DNA of 55,533 nt from Clostridia bacterium (GCA_017381715.1 JAFOBR010000067.1:1-55533), one strand, 5' to 3'; positions 44,389 to 52,779 are shown, numbered from the stretch's first letter. Program-made: numbers and translations. The notes: generated by a model not told the origin, from the sequence alone.

Positions 44389-45591
44389 ATGAAAAAAATT
44401 ATTTTACTGTTGCTTATAATATTAATATTTTTGTGCTCCTGCGCAGCGGAAGACAGAGATTTTTCTTCTGTTACAGAAGTGTCCGAGGAATCTAAAGTTT
44501 TTGTGCCGTATCCTGATGATCTTGAATTAAAAGAGGAGGAATCCTTTGTGTATACACCCGATGCTTCGGAAAAATTAAAAGCCGTGTGGATCTCTCAATA
44601 CGATATAACCAAGGCTATGTGCTCCAAGGAAGGGCAAAATCCCGCAGGAGATTATGCCGCATATATTGATAATATGTGTAAAGAGCTTAAAAATAAAGGA
44701 TATAACGCCCTTTTCGTTCAGGTCCGTCCTTTTGGAGACAGCTTTTATCCCTCTGAATATTATCCTCCCTCCAAATATGCTGTCGGTGCTTACGGCAACA
44801 GCTTTGAATACGACCCTATTGAACTGTTGGTTTCCGCTGCCCGCACATACGGGTTGGAGTTTCACGCTTGGGTAAATCCTTTTCGTCTTATGGAAGAAAA
44901 AGAGCTTTCTTTGATTCCCGAAGATTCGCCTATCCGTCAGCTTCATTCTTGGGGTAAACTAAGCCTTCACGGCGGCAGATATTATCTCCGTCCTTCAGAT
45001 GAAGCGGCCTGCGCTTTAATTCTTAACGGAATAGAGGAGATCATTCGTAAGTATGATGTGGACGGTATCCATTTTGATGATTACTTTTATCCCACAACGG
45101 ACCCTGCTTTTGACAGCGAAGATTTTGCCGCTTCGGGCGAAACTCGTCTGCAGATGTGGAGAAGAAATAACGTAAGCGAATTTGTAAAACGTGTGTATGC
45201 TCTGGTGAAATCTTTGGATACCGAGTGCGTGTTCGGTATTTCTCCCGCCGGAAATATGCATTATACCTATGCAACCTGCTGTACCGACATATATAAATGG
45301 TGTTCAACCGATGGTTATGTGGATTACATAATGCCGCAAATATACTTTGGATATATTCACTCCACAGCGCCTTTTTCCCAAATGGTATCCAAATGGGCAG
45401 ATGTTATCAAAACACCCTCTGTAAAGCTGTATATCGGGCTTGCCGCATATAAACAGGGCGCAACGGACAATAACGCAGGGGACGGAAAAAACGAATGGAT
45501 AACGGATAAAGCGCTTTTGTCAAAGCAGGCGGAAGAATGCCTTGTAAGAAGCGATGGATATAATATGTTTTCCTATGCATATATAAATTAA
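44389..45591 (+). CDS. GHL10-type (DUF187) glycoside hydrolase-like lipoprotein
   Basis: A 400-residue secreted lipoprotein. The signal ends in a lipobox-like FLCSC (Cys near residue 19), followed by a short Ser/Glu-rich linker (FSSVTEVSEESK). The catalytic-like domain starts LKAVWISQYD and contains GYNALFVQVRPFGDSFYPS, GLEFHAWVNPFRL and DGIHFDDYFYP, the hallmarks of the GHL10/DUF187 TIM-barrel family. Members act on peptidoglycan-like or cell-surface glycans; the exact substrate is unknown. AAGGAG precedes the ATG. Confidence 0.88.
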   Translation: MKKIILLLLIILIFLCSCAAEDRDFSSVTEVSEESKVFVPYPDDLELKEEESFVYTPDASEKLKAVWISQYDITKAMCSKEGQNPAGDYAAYIDNMCKELKNKGYNALFVQVRPFGDSFYPSEYYPPSKYAVGAYGNSFEYDPIELLVSAARTYGLEFHAWVNPFRLMEEKELSLIPEDSPIRQLHSWGKLSLHGGRYYLRPSDEAACALILNGIEEIIRKYDVDGIHFDDYFYPTTDPAFDSEDFAASGETRLQMWRRNNVSEFVKRVYALVKSLDTECVFGISPAGNMHYTYATCCTDIYKWCSTDGYVDYIMPQIYFGYIHSTAPFSQMVSKWADVIKTPSVKLYIGLAAYKQGATDNNAGDGKNEWITDKALLSKQAEECLVRSDGYNMFSYAYIN

Positions 45592-45595
45592 ATTG

Positions 45596-45630
45596 AAGGC
45601 TGTCTCTTTTTGGGACAGCCTTGATGTTTT
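45596..45630 (+). terminator. terminator after GHL10 gene
   Basis: AAGGCTGTC (45596-45604) pairs with GACAGCCTT (45614-45622), then GATGTTTTATT. The stem may also serve spoVFB from the other strand. Confidence 0.75.
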
Positions 45631-46192
45631 ATTCGATGCAGGGTTGGGTTTGTATGCCTTTTACTGCGTTTTCAGCCGAAACCGTTATCAGTTTAAAATC
45701 GCATACCAGCGAATCCGGCTTCTTTATATAATCGTCCTGAGCGAGAGGAACAAAATATACGTTTTTTCTTACCGCAAGGGTTCCGATATTTTTCAATGTC
45801 ATACCCAGAGCATCGTTGGTTGCAAGTGCGATAAGCACCGCTTTTCTGTTTCTGAAAAATATTTTCGCTGTCATTGTTACCGTGGAATCGGTAATTCCGT
45901 TTGCTATCTTTGCCAATGTGTTTCCCGTGCAGGGACAGATGATAAGCAGATCGTATTGTCCGGGCGTGAGTATTTCTTCGGCTTCTTTTATAGAGGTTAT
46001 TACTTTTTTACCGCACATAGCTTCAATATTAAGAATAAAAGCATCCTTGTTTCCGAAGCGAGTGTCGGTGTTGCAAACAATTTCGGAAAGCACGGGAGTA
46101 ACTTCGTGCCCTTTGCTTATAATCTCTTTCAGTGCATTAAGTGCATTTTTGTGGTTGCAAAAGGAACCGCACACGGCAAATACTATTTTCAT
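45629..46192 (-). CDS. spoVFB: dipicolinate synthase subunit B
   Basis: A 187-residue flavoprotein-like (DFP/UbiX-fold) subunit of dipicolinate synthase, active in the mother cell during sporulation. Marks are AVCGSFCNHKNAL, the CPCTGNTLAKIANGITDS flavin-site-like loop, and a C-terminal CDFKLI segment. Its ATG overlaps the spoVFA stop by four bases. Presence shows that the organism can make dipicolinic acid for spores. Confidence 0.94.
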   Translation of the reverse strand: MKIVFAVCGSFCNHKNALNALKEIISKGHEVTPVLSEIVCNTDTRFGNKDAFILNIEAMCGKKVITSIKEAEEILTPGQYDLLIICPCTGNTLAKIANGITDSTVTMTAKIFFRNRKAVLIALATNDALGMTLKNIGTLAVRKNVYFVPLAQDDYIKKPDSLVCDFKLITVSAENAVKGIQTQPCIE

Positions 46193-47058
46193 ACTATTAC
46201 TCCTTTCTCGTTTAAAAGAGAAACAACCGTATTATAAATAATTCTTCCCGCAGTAACAGGTGCAACCTTTCCGGGTAACGAGAGCGCCCAGATTATTCGC
46301 TTGCCCGTGTTTTTTCCATATTCAAAATCAACTCCACCCGGACGTGACGCAAGATCGATTATTACGCCTTTTTCGTTAAACACATCCAGCTCTGTCTTAC
46401 CGACCACAAGAGCGGGAACTGTGTTGAACAGAATATCCGTTAAGGGGAGAATTTCTTTTAGCTTTTCAAAGTTACACACCTTAATACCCTGAGTTTCCCA
46501 ATACGCTCTGTCAGATTTTTTTCTTGCGGCTACCGTAACTTCTGCGTTCAAGCCTTTTAATCTGGGTACCAATGCCTTTGATATCCTTCCACTTCCCAAC
46601 ACCGTGCAACGGGCTCCGTCCACGGTAAAGGGAGTTTCCTGCATTGCTATCATTATGGCGCCTTCGGCGGTAGGTACGGCGTTGCCCGTTTGCAGCAGTT
46701 CGTCTTTGTAATAATCTATACATTTGCAGAAGCTTTCGGTAATATCCGTCGGCAATAATCCTCCGCATATTATGGCGTCTTTTGGAGTTGCCGACATAAG
46801 ATCGCTTATTTTTATTGCCATATCGCAAAGCGGTGCGGCGATAACCTTACCGTCGGGAGAGCAGGGAAGTCCCAATAACACAATATCCGCATTTTTTACC
46901 GCATCTTCCAATCTTCCGCATGGCATTATATTATCGCAAACATCGGGACAGTTATCCCAACCGTAGCACAACACGGTATTATCACGGGCAAACCGCCGTG
47001 CCGCTTCTACCAAACGTCTGTCGCCGCCTATTGCGGCAATTATCTTTTTTTCCGACAT
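46189..47058 (-). CDS. spoVFA: dipicolinate synthase subunit A
   Basis: Converts the dihydrodipicolinate-pathway product to dipicolinic acid with subunit B. The N-terminal AAIGGDRRLVEAARRF, and the NAD-binding VLGSGRISKALVPRLKGL, fit the family. The length is 289 residues from ATG 47058, chosen because AAAGGAGGG lies seven bases upstream; the longer frame reaches into the inverted repeat. That ribosome site lies in the right arm of a perfect 12-bp inverted repeat, described separately. Stop overlaps spoVFB. Confidence 0.94.
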   Translation of the reverse strand: MSEKKIIAAIGGDRRLVEAARRFARDNTVLCYGWDNCPDVCDNIMPCGRLEDAVKNADIVLLGLPCSPDGKVIAAPLCDMAIKISDLMSATPKDAIICGGLLPTDITESFCKCIDYYKDELLQTGNAVPTAEGAIMIAMQETPFTVDGARCTVLGSGRISKALVPRLKGLNAEVTVAARKKSDRAYWETQGIKVCNFEKLKEILPLTDILFNTVPALVVGKTELDVFNEKGVIIDLASRPGGVDFEYGKNTGKRIIWALSLPGKVAPVTAGRIIYNTVVSLLNEKGVIV

Positions 47059-47062
47059 AAAA

Positions 47063-47101
47063 CCCTCCTTTGTCTTTTTATCAGTATATGACAAAGGAGG
47101 G
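47063..47101 (-). promoter_or_regulatory. 12-bp inverted repeat containing the spoVFA ribosome site
   Basis: CCCTCCTTTGTC (47063-47074) and GACAAAGGAGGG (47090-47101) are exact complements around a 15-base loop. On the mRNA the spoVFA Shine-Dalgarno lies in the downstream arm, so transcripts coming from the upstream gene would hide it. Followed by only four T, so it is at best a weak terminator for the upstream gene. The loop holds CATATACTG (minus strand), which could be part of a sporulation-sigma -10. Confidence 0.7.
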
Positions 47102-47109
47102 CGTATGTT

Positions 47110-48636
47110 TTATTTTTTTATAATTATAGGCAAACGGCTGGTGAGTTCACCTATAGCGTTGAAAGTCTCAGGATTATCGTTTCGCAACGCATCGGGATTT
47201 ACAAAATATCTTTTTGCAATATTCCACAGATCGTCTTTGCCGGAAGGGTAACAAAAAATAAGATTATAACCGTCTTTTTCCTCGTCATCGTCAGCTATTA
47301 TGTCTGTTACGGCAGAAAAAGAAACATATGCATTGGGTGTTAATTTCATACTACATACTACCTTTGCTTCGATTTTTCCGTCTGTGGAAAAATTGACATT
47401 CGTTTCCAACGCACTGCAGTCTATGTCCCATATATCAAAATTTGAGTCAATATCGGGAATTGCCTCTTCAAAGCTTTCTGTCAGATCAATATTCTCGTAC
47501 CTTTCATCTGACCTGCATAACAGAGAAACCGTATAAGTACCGTAAAGTATAACGGCTCTGTCATCTTTTTTTAATCTGCATTCGTTAATTTTTGAAGTGT
47601 GGTCTATTATTTCTGCAATTTTTGTGTCGGTAGCAAACTTTCCTTCCAAAGAAAAAATACGTGAAACTGTATCTTTTGTTGTGAGTGTTGTGAATTTCTG
47701 TGAAACGGGATAATTTCTGCAACCGGAAGCAAAACCATCGGTTGCGAATTCTGTTTCGCAGTTTTTGTACTGTGTAATCTTTGCTTTTACTGTGAATCTG
47801 ATATGAACCACTCTGTTTTCACCGTAGGAATCCACATCTATCGAAGTTTCTGCGGAAACTACCGAAGCCTCACAGCAAACGGTTACGTTATCCTCAATAT
47901 CCGTATCGTCAAATGTCATACTAACGGGAAAGCTTTTCTTGGAGATTATACATTTTCCGTCTCCCCCTTCTCCCGTGTATAACATTTTACTTGTTACAGA
48001 GGTCTTTAATTCAGCTTTTCCGTTTGATAAAAAGCATTCCGGCTTTTCCGCACAAAAGTAATTCATTATTACGTCGTCAACGGGTACGGATTTTTCGTTT
48101 AAGTTGTAGCTTTCCTCAAAAGAAAATTCATTTGTTTTTTCATCAATCTTCCCTTTGTATGTATAGCTGTCTTTTTTAACGTGTACGTTTTGGGGCAATA
48201 GGGAAGTATCGCATATTTTCACTCTTTCGATACCTTGGACAGAAAGACTCAGTGCGGTTTTTATCCTAACCGAAAATTTTCTGGGATTAATTATTTTGCA
48301 GCCGATCCGTTTGATTTTTGCTTTGCAATTTACCGTGCCTTCCTTTACTGCGGTTTTTATTTCGATCCTTTCGGTAAAAGGAACGTTAAATGTTGCAAAA
48401 GATAAAGATACGCTTTCGCTGCGTTCATAAAGCATAGAGAATAAGTAAACGCCGTTTATTATACACTTGTCTCCGTTAATAATTGCGCTTTCCACGTAGG
48501 GGGTTGCGTCGAGCTTTATAAGCCTTGATATATCCGGGCTGTAATCCGCAAGTGATGTTTCCTTTTCAAATTCTCTGTCTACGTCTCCGCAAAATACGCT
48601 TTTGAACAAAGGTATTTCCTTTGTGTATATTTCCAT
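47110..48636 (-). CDS. SPOCS (DUF3794) and LysM domain protein, spore-coat type
   Basis: A 508-residue protein. The starting region (KEIPLFKSVFCGDVDREFEKETSL) and repeated beta-rich units match the SPOCS/DUF3794 domain, with at least two copies (about residues 30-120 and 320-420 plus a degenerate middle part). The last 50 residues (YNLIFCYPSGKDDLWNIAKRYFVNPDALRNDN) form a LysM peptidoglycan-binding module. No signal peptide, as for mother-cell spore-coat or cortex-associated proteins. It is upstream of spoVFA on the same strand. Its exact role is unknown. Confidence 0.85.
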   Translation of the reverse strand: MEIYTKEIPLFKSVFCGDVDREFEKETSLADYSPDISRLIKLDATPYVESAIINGDKCIINGVYLFSMLYERSESVSLSFATFNVPFTERIEIKTAVKEGTVNCKAKIKRIGCKIINPRKFSVRIKTALSLSVQGIERVKICDTSLLPQNVHVKKDSYTYKGKIDEKTNEFSFEESYNLNEKSVPVDDVIMNYFCAEKPECFLSNGKAELKTSVTSKMLYTGEGGDGKCIISKKSFPVSMTFDDTDIEDNVTVCCEASVVSAETSIDVDSYGENRVVHIRFTVKAKITQYKNCETEFATDGFASGCRNYPVSQKFTTLTTKDTVSRIFSLEGKFATDTKIAEIIDHTSKINECRLKKDDRAVILYGTYTVSLLCRSDERYENIDLTESFEEAIPDIDSNFDIWDIDCSALETNVNFSTDGKIEAKVVCSMKLTPNAYVSFSAVTDIIADDDEEKDGYNLIFCYPSGKDDLWNIAKRYFVNPDALRNDNPETFNAIGELTSRLPIIIKK

Positions 48637-48738
48637 GGCTTAGATCCTTTCTGTTTTTGATATACTTATATGCGGGTAATATAAATTTTAGTACCGTTTA
48701 CAGCATTCGTGCATAAATTAATATCAAGAGGTGGTAGC

Positions 48739-48891
48739 TTGAAGTTAAAACATAGAAATAGATCATCGGGAGGCTGTGTTATCGCTTTTGGAATAGGGAT
48801 AATAGTGGCCTGCCTGCTTCCGTGGGTAGCGGTCAGCTTTACTGTTGCTGCGGCAGCCGTCATCGCCGGTCTGCTCTTATATTTGAATTAG
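48739..48891 (+). CDS. 50-residue hydrophobic membrane protein upstream of spoVM
   Basis: A short frame starting TTG at 48739, with AAGAGGTGG five bases upstream. A basic N-terminus (KLKHRNRSSGG) is followed by two hydrophobic stretches (about 13-27 and 30-48) split by Pro28-Trp29, predicting a membrane hairpin. Its TAG stop is part of the spoVM ribosome site (TAGGAGG), so the two are coupled. No family recognised; a sporulation membrane role is inferred from context only. Confidence 0.6.
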   Translation: MKLKHRNRSSGGCVIAFGIGIIVACLLPWVAVSFTVAAAAVIAGLLLYLN

Positions 48892-48904
48892 GAGGTAATG
48901 GGTT

Positions 48905-48985
48905 TTGAAAATAGTCGTATTAAAATCACCTAAGCTGTTACGTCCTCTTATGAGGCGTATTTTCGGAGCAAAAAACAGCAAGTAA
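48905..48985 (+). CDS. spoVM: stage V sporulation protein M
   Basis: A 26-residue amphipathic peptide that in B. subtilis recognises the curved forespore membrane and recruits SpoIVA to start coat assembly. Frame starts TTG at 48905, with GGAGG nine bases upstream. It shares the length of 26 and M1, K2, K7, P9, K10, L12, R17 and G21 with B. subtilis SpoVM (recalled sequence), and begins MKIVVLKSPKLL as in clostridial versions. Pro9 is functionally important in B. subtilis. It lies 13 bases after the 50-residue gene. The gene is so short that automatic annotation commonly misses it. Confidence 0.85.
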   Translation: MKIVVLKSPKLLRPLMRRIFGAKNSK

Positions 48986-49013
48986 AAAAATACTTGAATT
49001 TGATAAAAAGTAC

Positions 49014-49042
49014 TTGACAAACAGCATCGTGTGTGATAGAAT
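49014..49042 (+). promoter_or_regulatory. sigma-A promoter of the tRNA-CAT/tRNA-Thr pair
   Basis: TTGACA (49014-49019), a 17-base spacer, and TAGAAT (49037-49042), 44 bases before the first tRNA. Confidence 0.8.
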
Positions 49043-49086
49043 AACCAAGCTGTCTGCGAAAGCACAGTTAAAGGTTCTTTCAATGT

Positions 49087-49163
49087 GGGCCATTAGCTCA
49101 GTTGGTTAGAGCAACCGGCTCATAACCGGTCGGTCCGGGGTTCGAGTCCCTGATGGCCCACCA
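49087..49163 (+). tRNA. tRNA with anticodon CAT, probably Ile2 (lysidine type)
   Basis: A 77-base cloverleaf: acceptor GGGCCAT/ATGGCCC, anticodon loop CTCATAA, T-arm GGGGTTCGAGTCCC, encoded CCA. The C4-G69 and C5-G68 pairs are TilS identity features of Ile2 tRNAs, and the body closely resembles Bacillus tRNA-Ile(CAT). Elongator tRNA-Met remains possible. Confidence 0.9.
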
Positions 49164-49180
49164 CACATTTTAATATATAT

Positions 49181-49256
49181 GCTGATGTGGCACAGTAGGT
49201 AGCGCACATCCTTGGTAAGGATGAGGTCACGGGTTCGACTCCCGTCATCAGCTCCA
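49181..49256 (+). tRNA. tRNA-Thr (anticodon GGT)
   Basis: A 76-base cloverleaf: acceptor GCTGATG/CATCAGC, anticodon stem CATCC/GGATG around TTGGTAA, T-arm CGGGTTCGACTCCCG, encoded CCA. Anticodon GGT reads ACC and ACU. Complements the CGT isoacceptor at 43171-43246. Confidence 0.97.
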
Positions 49257-49260
49257 TATA

Positions 49261-49292
49261 AAACCGTACTTCAAAGTACGGTTTTTGTTTTT
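49261..49292 (+). terminator. terminator after the tRNA pair
   Basis: AAACCGTACT (49261-49270) pairs with AGTACGGTTT (49275-49284), then TTGTTTTTC. Confidence 0.9.
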
Positions 49293-49310
49293 CTGTGGCT
49301 GAATATAAAG

Positions 49311-49338
49311 AAAAAACGGCTTTTTCAAGCCGTTTTTT
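49311..49338 (-). terminator. terminator at the end of the second BlaI-M56 operon
   Basis: AAAAAACGGCTT (49311-49322) pairs with AAGCCGTTTTTT (49327-49338), T-rich on both strands. The right arm overlaps the last codons of the lipoprotein gene. Confidence 0.85.
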
Positions 49339-50611
49339 CCACTTTTTCAAAATTCAATCCGTTTTCGTCAACAGTAACCTTATATATTACCGTTTCGGTA
49401 TATGGCACCGGATTGTCAGGAAGGTTGACACCGCTGTAATGATGCTTCCTGTATTTGATTTCGTCTACCTCTGCAAACAGCTCACCGTTTTCACTCTCGT
49501 AAAACCGTATTCCGCTTACAATGTTATCAAACGGAAGGAAAACAAAATGTTTTATTTCGCCGTTTTCCCATACGGCAACATTGATTTTGTACGGGGGAAC
49601 CAACAAGTCTTCGATGCGTGAAACAATCCTTGATTTAAAATTCTTGAAACGGTGGAATGTAATTTGCTCTTGGATGCCGTCGCCGTTAAAATCAGCACGC
49701 CAAGTATCAAAGCATCCTGAATTTTGGTTAAGTATAGTATAATATTCGCCCGCTTTTTTCAAATCGTTTCCCGTGCCCACGGTAATATTTTCGCCGAAAT
49801 TTATTTTTTCGGGTGATTCTGCGGTAAAATGCATATTGTCGCTATCTGTATGAACGGTTAATTTATATTTACCGTCATTGCTTTCCAACAAATAACCGTC
49901 AGTCGTTTCGGTAACTTTACCGTGTATTCCGCCGCTGTTGTTTTCCGCGCATTGCAGGAAAAACTCGGTTCTGTCGTTATAAAAACACAGTACGTTTTTT
50001 TTGAATACCATATATTCTTCTGCGGTACCGGATACAGAGAAGGTAAACACCTCAAACGAAGGTCTTTGTATATCTTCATAATAACTGATTTCCGTTTCTT
50101 CCAACAGAAAAATACTTTCGTTACTCCTTGAGCTTACAGAAAGATAAACTGTTTTATCCTTTAAAAATATAAGCTGTAATTTTACGTTATTGTCCTTGTT
50201 TATGGAATAGACACATTCAAGGTTATCTGTAATATGCTGGAATGAATGTCCGTTTTTCCAGTCGGAGTCCGAATTTATGATCTTTAAATCAAACGAATCT
50301 TTAATCAGGACACCCAATTCTTTCCAAACTGACTGAATGTCCTCCTCATATCTTACGGTTGAAAACAGGTGCATATCAGGAGTAACGTATAATGCTTCTT
50401 TTTTCTGACTAAGTAATACTGATTCTGTGAGCACATAGGATAAGTAAGGATCTACGCTGCTCAAAGCAAGTGTTTCACTGCATACAAACTCACCGCAGAC
50501 GTATTGTCTGCCTTTTTTGTCCGTATTTTCCGTGCTCCCGCAGGAATACATGGGTACACAAACAGCAGTAATACAAAGGATTAATAAAACTAAGGATATT
50601 ATTCTTTTCAT
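49325..50611 (-). CDS. lipoprotein of unknown function, third gene of the BlaI-M56 operon
   Basis: A 428-residue protein with a signal ending in a YSC lipobox (Cys near residue 24), followed by a hydrophilic, beta-rich body. A DFNGDGIQE loop (about residues 317-325) resembles calcium-binding FG-GAP or dockerin-type turns. No family recognised. Its ATG overlaps the stop of the M56 gene by four bases, so both are translated together. A similar DVDGDGQHE loop occurs in the M56 ectodomain, hinting at a shared or interacting surface module. Probably a surface co-sensor or effector of the system. Confidence 0.6.
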   Translation of the reverse strand: MKRIISLVLLILCITAVCVPMYSCGSTENTDKKGRQYVCGEFVCSETLALSSVDPYLSYVLTESVLLSQKKEALYVTPDMHLFSTVRYEEDIQSVWKELGVLIKDSFDLKIINSDSDWKNGHSFQHITDNLECVYSINKDNNVKLQLIFLKDKTVYLSVSSRSNESIFLLEETEISYYEDIQRPSFEVFTFSVSGTAEEYMVFKKNVLCFYNDRTEFFLQCAENNSGGIHGKVTETTDGYLLESNDGKYKLTVHTDSDNMHFTAESPEKINFGENITVGTGNDLKKAGEYYTILNQNSGCFDTWRADFNGDGIQEQITFHRFKNFKSRIVSRIEDLLVPPYKINVAVWENGEIKHFVFLPFDNIVSGIRFYESENGELFAEVDEIKYRKHHYSGVNLPDNPVPYTETVIYKVTVDENGLNFEKVEKTA

Positions 50612-52779
50612 TGTTTTATCCCTCCCATCTCGGAAAACGGCTTTTCTTCACCGGTTTCCGTGTTAGTGCAGATTATTCCTTCATCGGTAAGCCTGAAATC
50701 GTAATGTGTGTCTTCATTCCATAATTTAAGCCCTATGCTGCCGTCTGTGCCGATTTCAAATCGGACATCTTTAAATATTATTATTTCTTCAGCAACACGA
50801 TCACATCCATCGTAAATTGCAAGCACGTTTGCTGGTACGTCGGATGTAGGTACGGGTAATATAACACACAATTCGTGTTGTCCGTCGCCGTCAACGTCTT
50901 TGAACACGTTTTCGGTAGATATACAAGAAGTAATGTGGGCGTAATTGTGGGTGGTGCTTTCTTTGTCTTTAACAAAGAGCGTGTTGCGAGTAAAGTATTC
51001 AATCTCGTTTTCGGGATTGTCTTCTGATTTAGGTAACGAAGAAGACAGATCGAATATGTAATTTAAGCCCTCATCGGTCCGTTCAAAAACATAAGTGTTT
51101 TTTCCGTCAGCCGTTTCAAGGTACAGCTTGTCGCCGTCATAGCGGTAAGAGCCGTAAGGGCAATATTGCTGTGCAGAGTAGGCGCGGTATCCGTATGTAA
51201 AATGATCACCTTCTTTTTCCAAGAATATCGCTGCTTCAAATTTTGGGTATGATCTATTACTTTCCCTGTTAAAAGTGTATACTTCGTACTTCATTAACGG
51301 CAGAGTATAACCTTTGTTTACACTGTCAACTACGGAATATTCGACTATTGCCCTTATTGACGTATGAATTTTGGATTGATATTCAAATTCATAACCAAAT
51401 ACCATCAAAGTTACGCCGTTATTAAGGTAAAGTATATAATATATGCTTTTTTCTTCACCTCTGCACAAATATGCTTGCCGAACGTTCCGTCGAACAAACT
51501 CGGCGCTATAATCGTGATACCAGCTTTCAGTTGGAAGGTATTCATAGAAATTATCTGGGTAAAACTGTATATCAACTGCTTCGCCTACTACATACCAGAC
51601 TGGGTCTGAAGTCTTCGAAGTAAGCAGTTTGTTATCGGAAGTCAAGGCAAATTGTGGAAAGGTGTCATCGGTAAAGAATACAGATGAATAAAATGCGTTA
51701 TCAAATACAATTCTCTCTCCGGTGAACTGCACAACGTGAGTACTGTCATCATCGGGATAACCGTTTGAAATGTTGCCTGAATTATCGTTTGGTTGGGTAT
51801 CCAAAGGATCCGTAAGAAAGAATACCGATGTTGCTATACACGCCAAAACAGCAATAATTATTATCCAGAAAGCGGGCTTTTTGTAGTTAAGCACGCCCTT
51901 AATACGGCTTTTTACGGCGGTTTCCCCAAAGGCTACGGGACAAGCCGTTATCCACTTGCCCGAAGTGCTGCAGTTAAGTAATGCTTCGGAATACTGCTTT
52001 TTAATTTGTAGACCGTATTTTTTAATAACCTTTTCATCGCAGGCGGATTCAATATCCTTGCAAAACATAACGTACGCTACCCACAATAAAGGGTTAAACC
52101 AATATACGGTAAGCAATAAAAATCCAAAAGGTTTCCACAGATGGTCTTTGCGCTTGATATGCGCCTGCTCGTGAGCAATCACCATCTCCGCATCAGCTTC
52201 CGTAATAGAAGAGGGGAGATATATTTTCGGAAACAACACGCCCATAATAAACGGAGAAGTAACGTTATCGCATATAAATATGCTTTTTTCTTGCCTAACA
52301 GCTTCACGCACCTTGCGTTTTAACAAAACATAGCTTATTATACCGTAAACAGCCATAGCTGCTATTCCGCACAGCCATACTACAGTAGCAATATCGACAA
52401 TTTCTTGTGCGGGCGTTTTTTCGGGTATATTGATACTGCCCGTAAGCGTACCTTCGATTAAAATTTCTTCGGGAAATGGAGGGGCAAGTACGTCGGATAA
52501 ATATGGATTCACAAAGTGGTTGAAGGTTTCAAATCCTGTGTGGATTTTGGGAACATCCGTATAAACTATCTCCGGCGGTACGGTTTCCACGCTGGGAACT
52601 GCGCTTGTTTTGCTTTGAACCGAAACAGGGAGCAAAAGCCTTAAAGCAACAAGTGCCCAAAGTACACAGAAAATCCAGGCGGGAGCTTTTTTAAGCACAA
52701 GACGCAATAGCATAACCATAACCACAAGCCATCCTGCGACTATACTCATATTAAGAAGTTTTATAAAAATGTCTGTCAT
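50608..52779 (-). CDS. M56 (BlaR1-like) membrane protease with unknown ectodomain
   Basis: A 723-residue sensor protease paralogous to the protein encoded at 15071-17233. Helices near 8-28, 37-53, 130-155 and 310-330 surround the zinc motif H203-E-Q-A-H207 and SACDEK. The about 390-residue C-terminal outside part has no penicillin-binding motif and no leucine-rich repeats. It contains a DVDGDGQHE calcium-type loop near residue 620. The start shares a base with the blaI-like stop (TAATG). It likely senses an extracellular cue and cleaves its repressor partner. Confidence 0.85.
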   Translation of the reverse strand: MTDIFIKLLNMSIVAGWLVVMVMLLRLVLKKAPAWIFCVLWALVALRLLLPVSVQSKTSAVPSVETVPPEIVYTDVPKIHTGFETFNHFVNPYLSDVLAPPFPEEILIEGTLTGSINIPEKTPAQEIVDIATVVWLCGIAAMAVYGIISYVLLKRKVREAVRQEKSIFICDNVTSPFIMGVLFPKIYLPSSITEADAEMVIAHEQAHIKRKDHLWKPFGFLLLTVYWFNPLLWVAYVMFCKDIESACDEKVIKKYGLQIKKQYSEALLNCSTSGKWITACPVAFGETAVKSRIKGVLNYKKPAFWIIIIAVLACIATSVFFLTDPLDTQPNDNSGNISNGYPDDDSTHVVQFTGERIVFDNAFYSSVFFTDDTFPQFALTSDNKLLTSKTSDPVWYVVGEAVDIQFYPDNFYEYLPTESWYHDYSAEFVRRNVRQAYLCRGEEKSIYYILYLNNGVTLMVFGYEFEYQSKIHTSIRAIVEYSVVDSVNKGYTLPLMKYEVYTFNRESNRSYPKFEAAIFLEKEGDHFTYGYRAYSAQQYCPYGSYRYDGDKLYLETADGKNTYVFERTDEGLNYIFDLSSSLPKSEDNPENEIEYFTRNTLFVKDKESTTHNYAHITSCISTENVFKDVDGDGQHELCVILPVPTSDVPANVLAIYDGCDRVAEEIIIFKDVRFEIGTDGSIGLKLWNEDTHYDFRLTDEGIICTNTETGEEKPFSEMGGIKQ

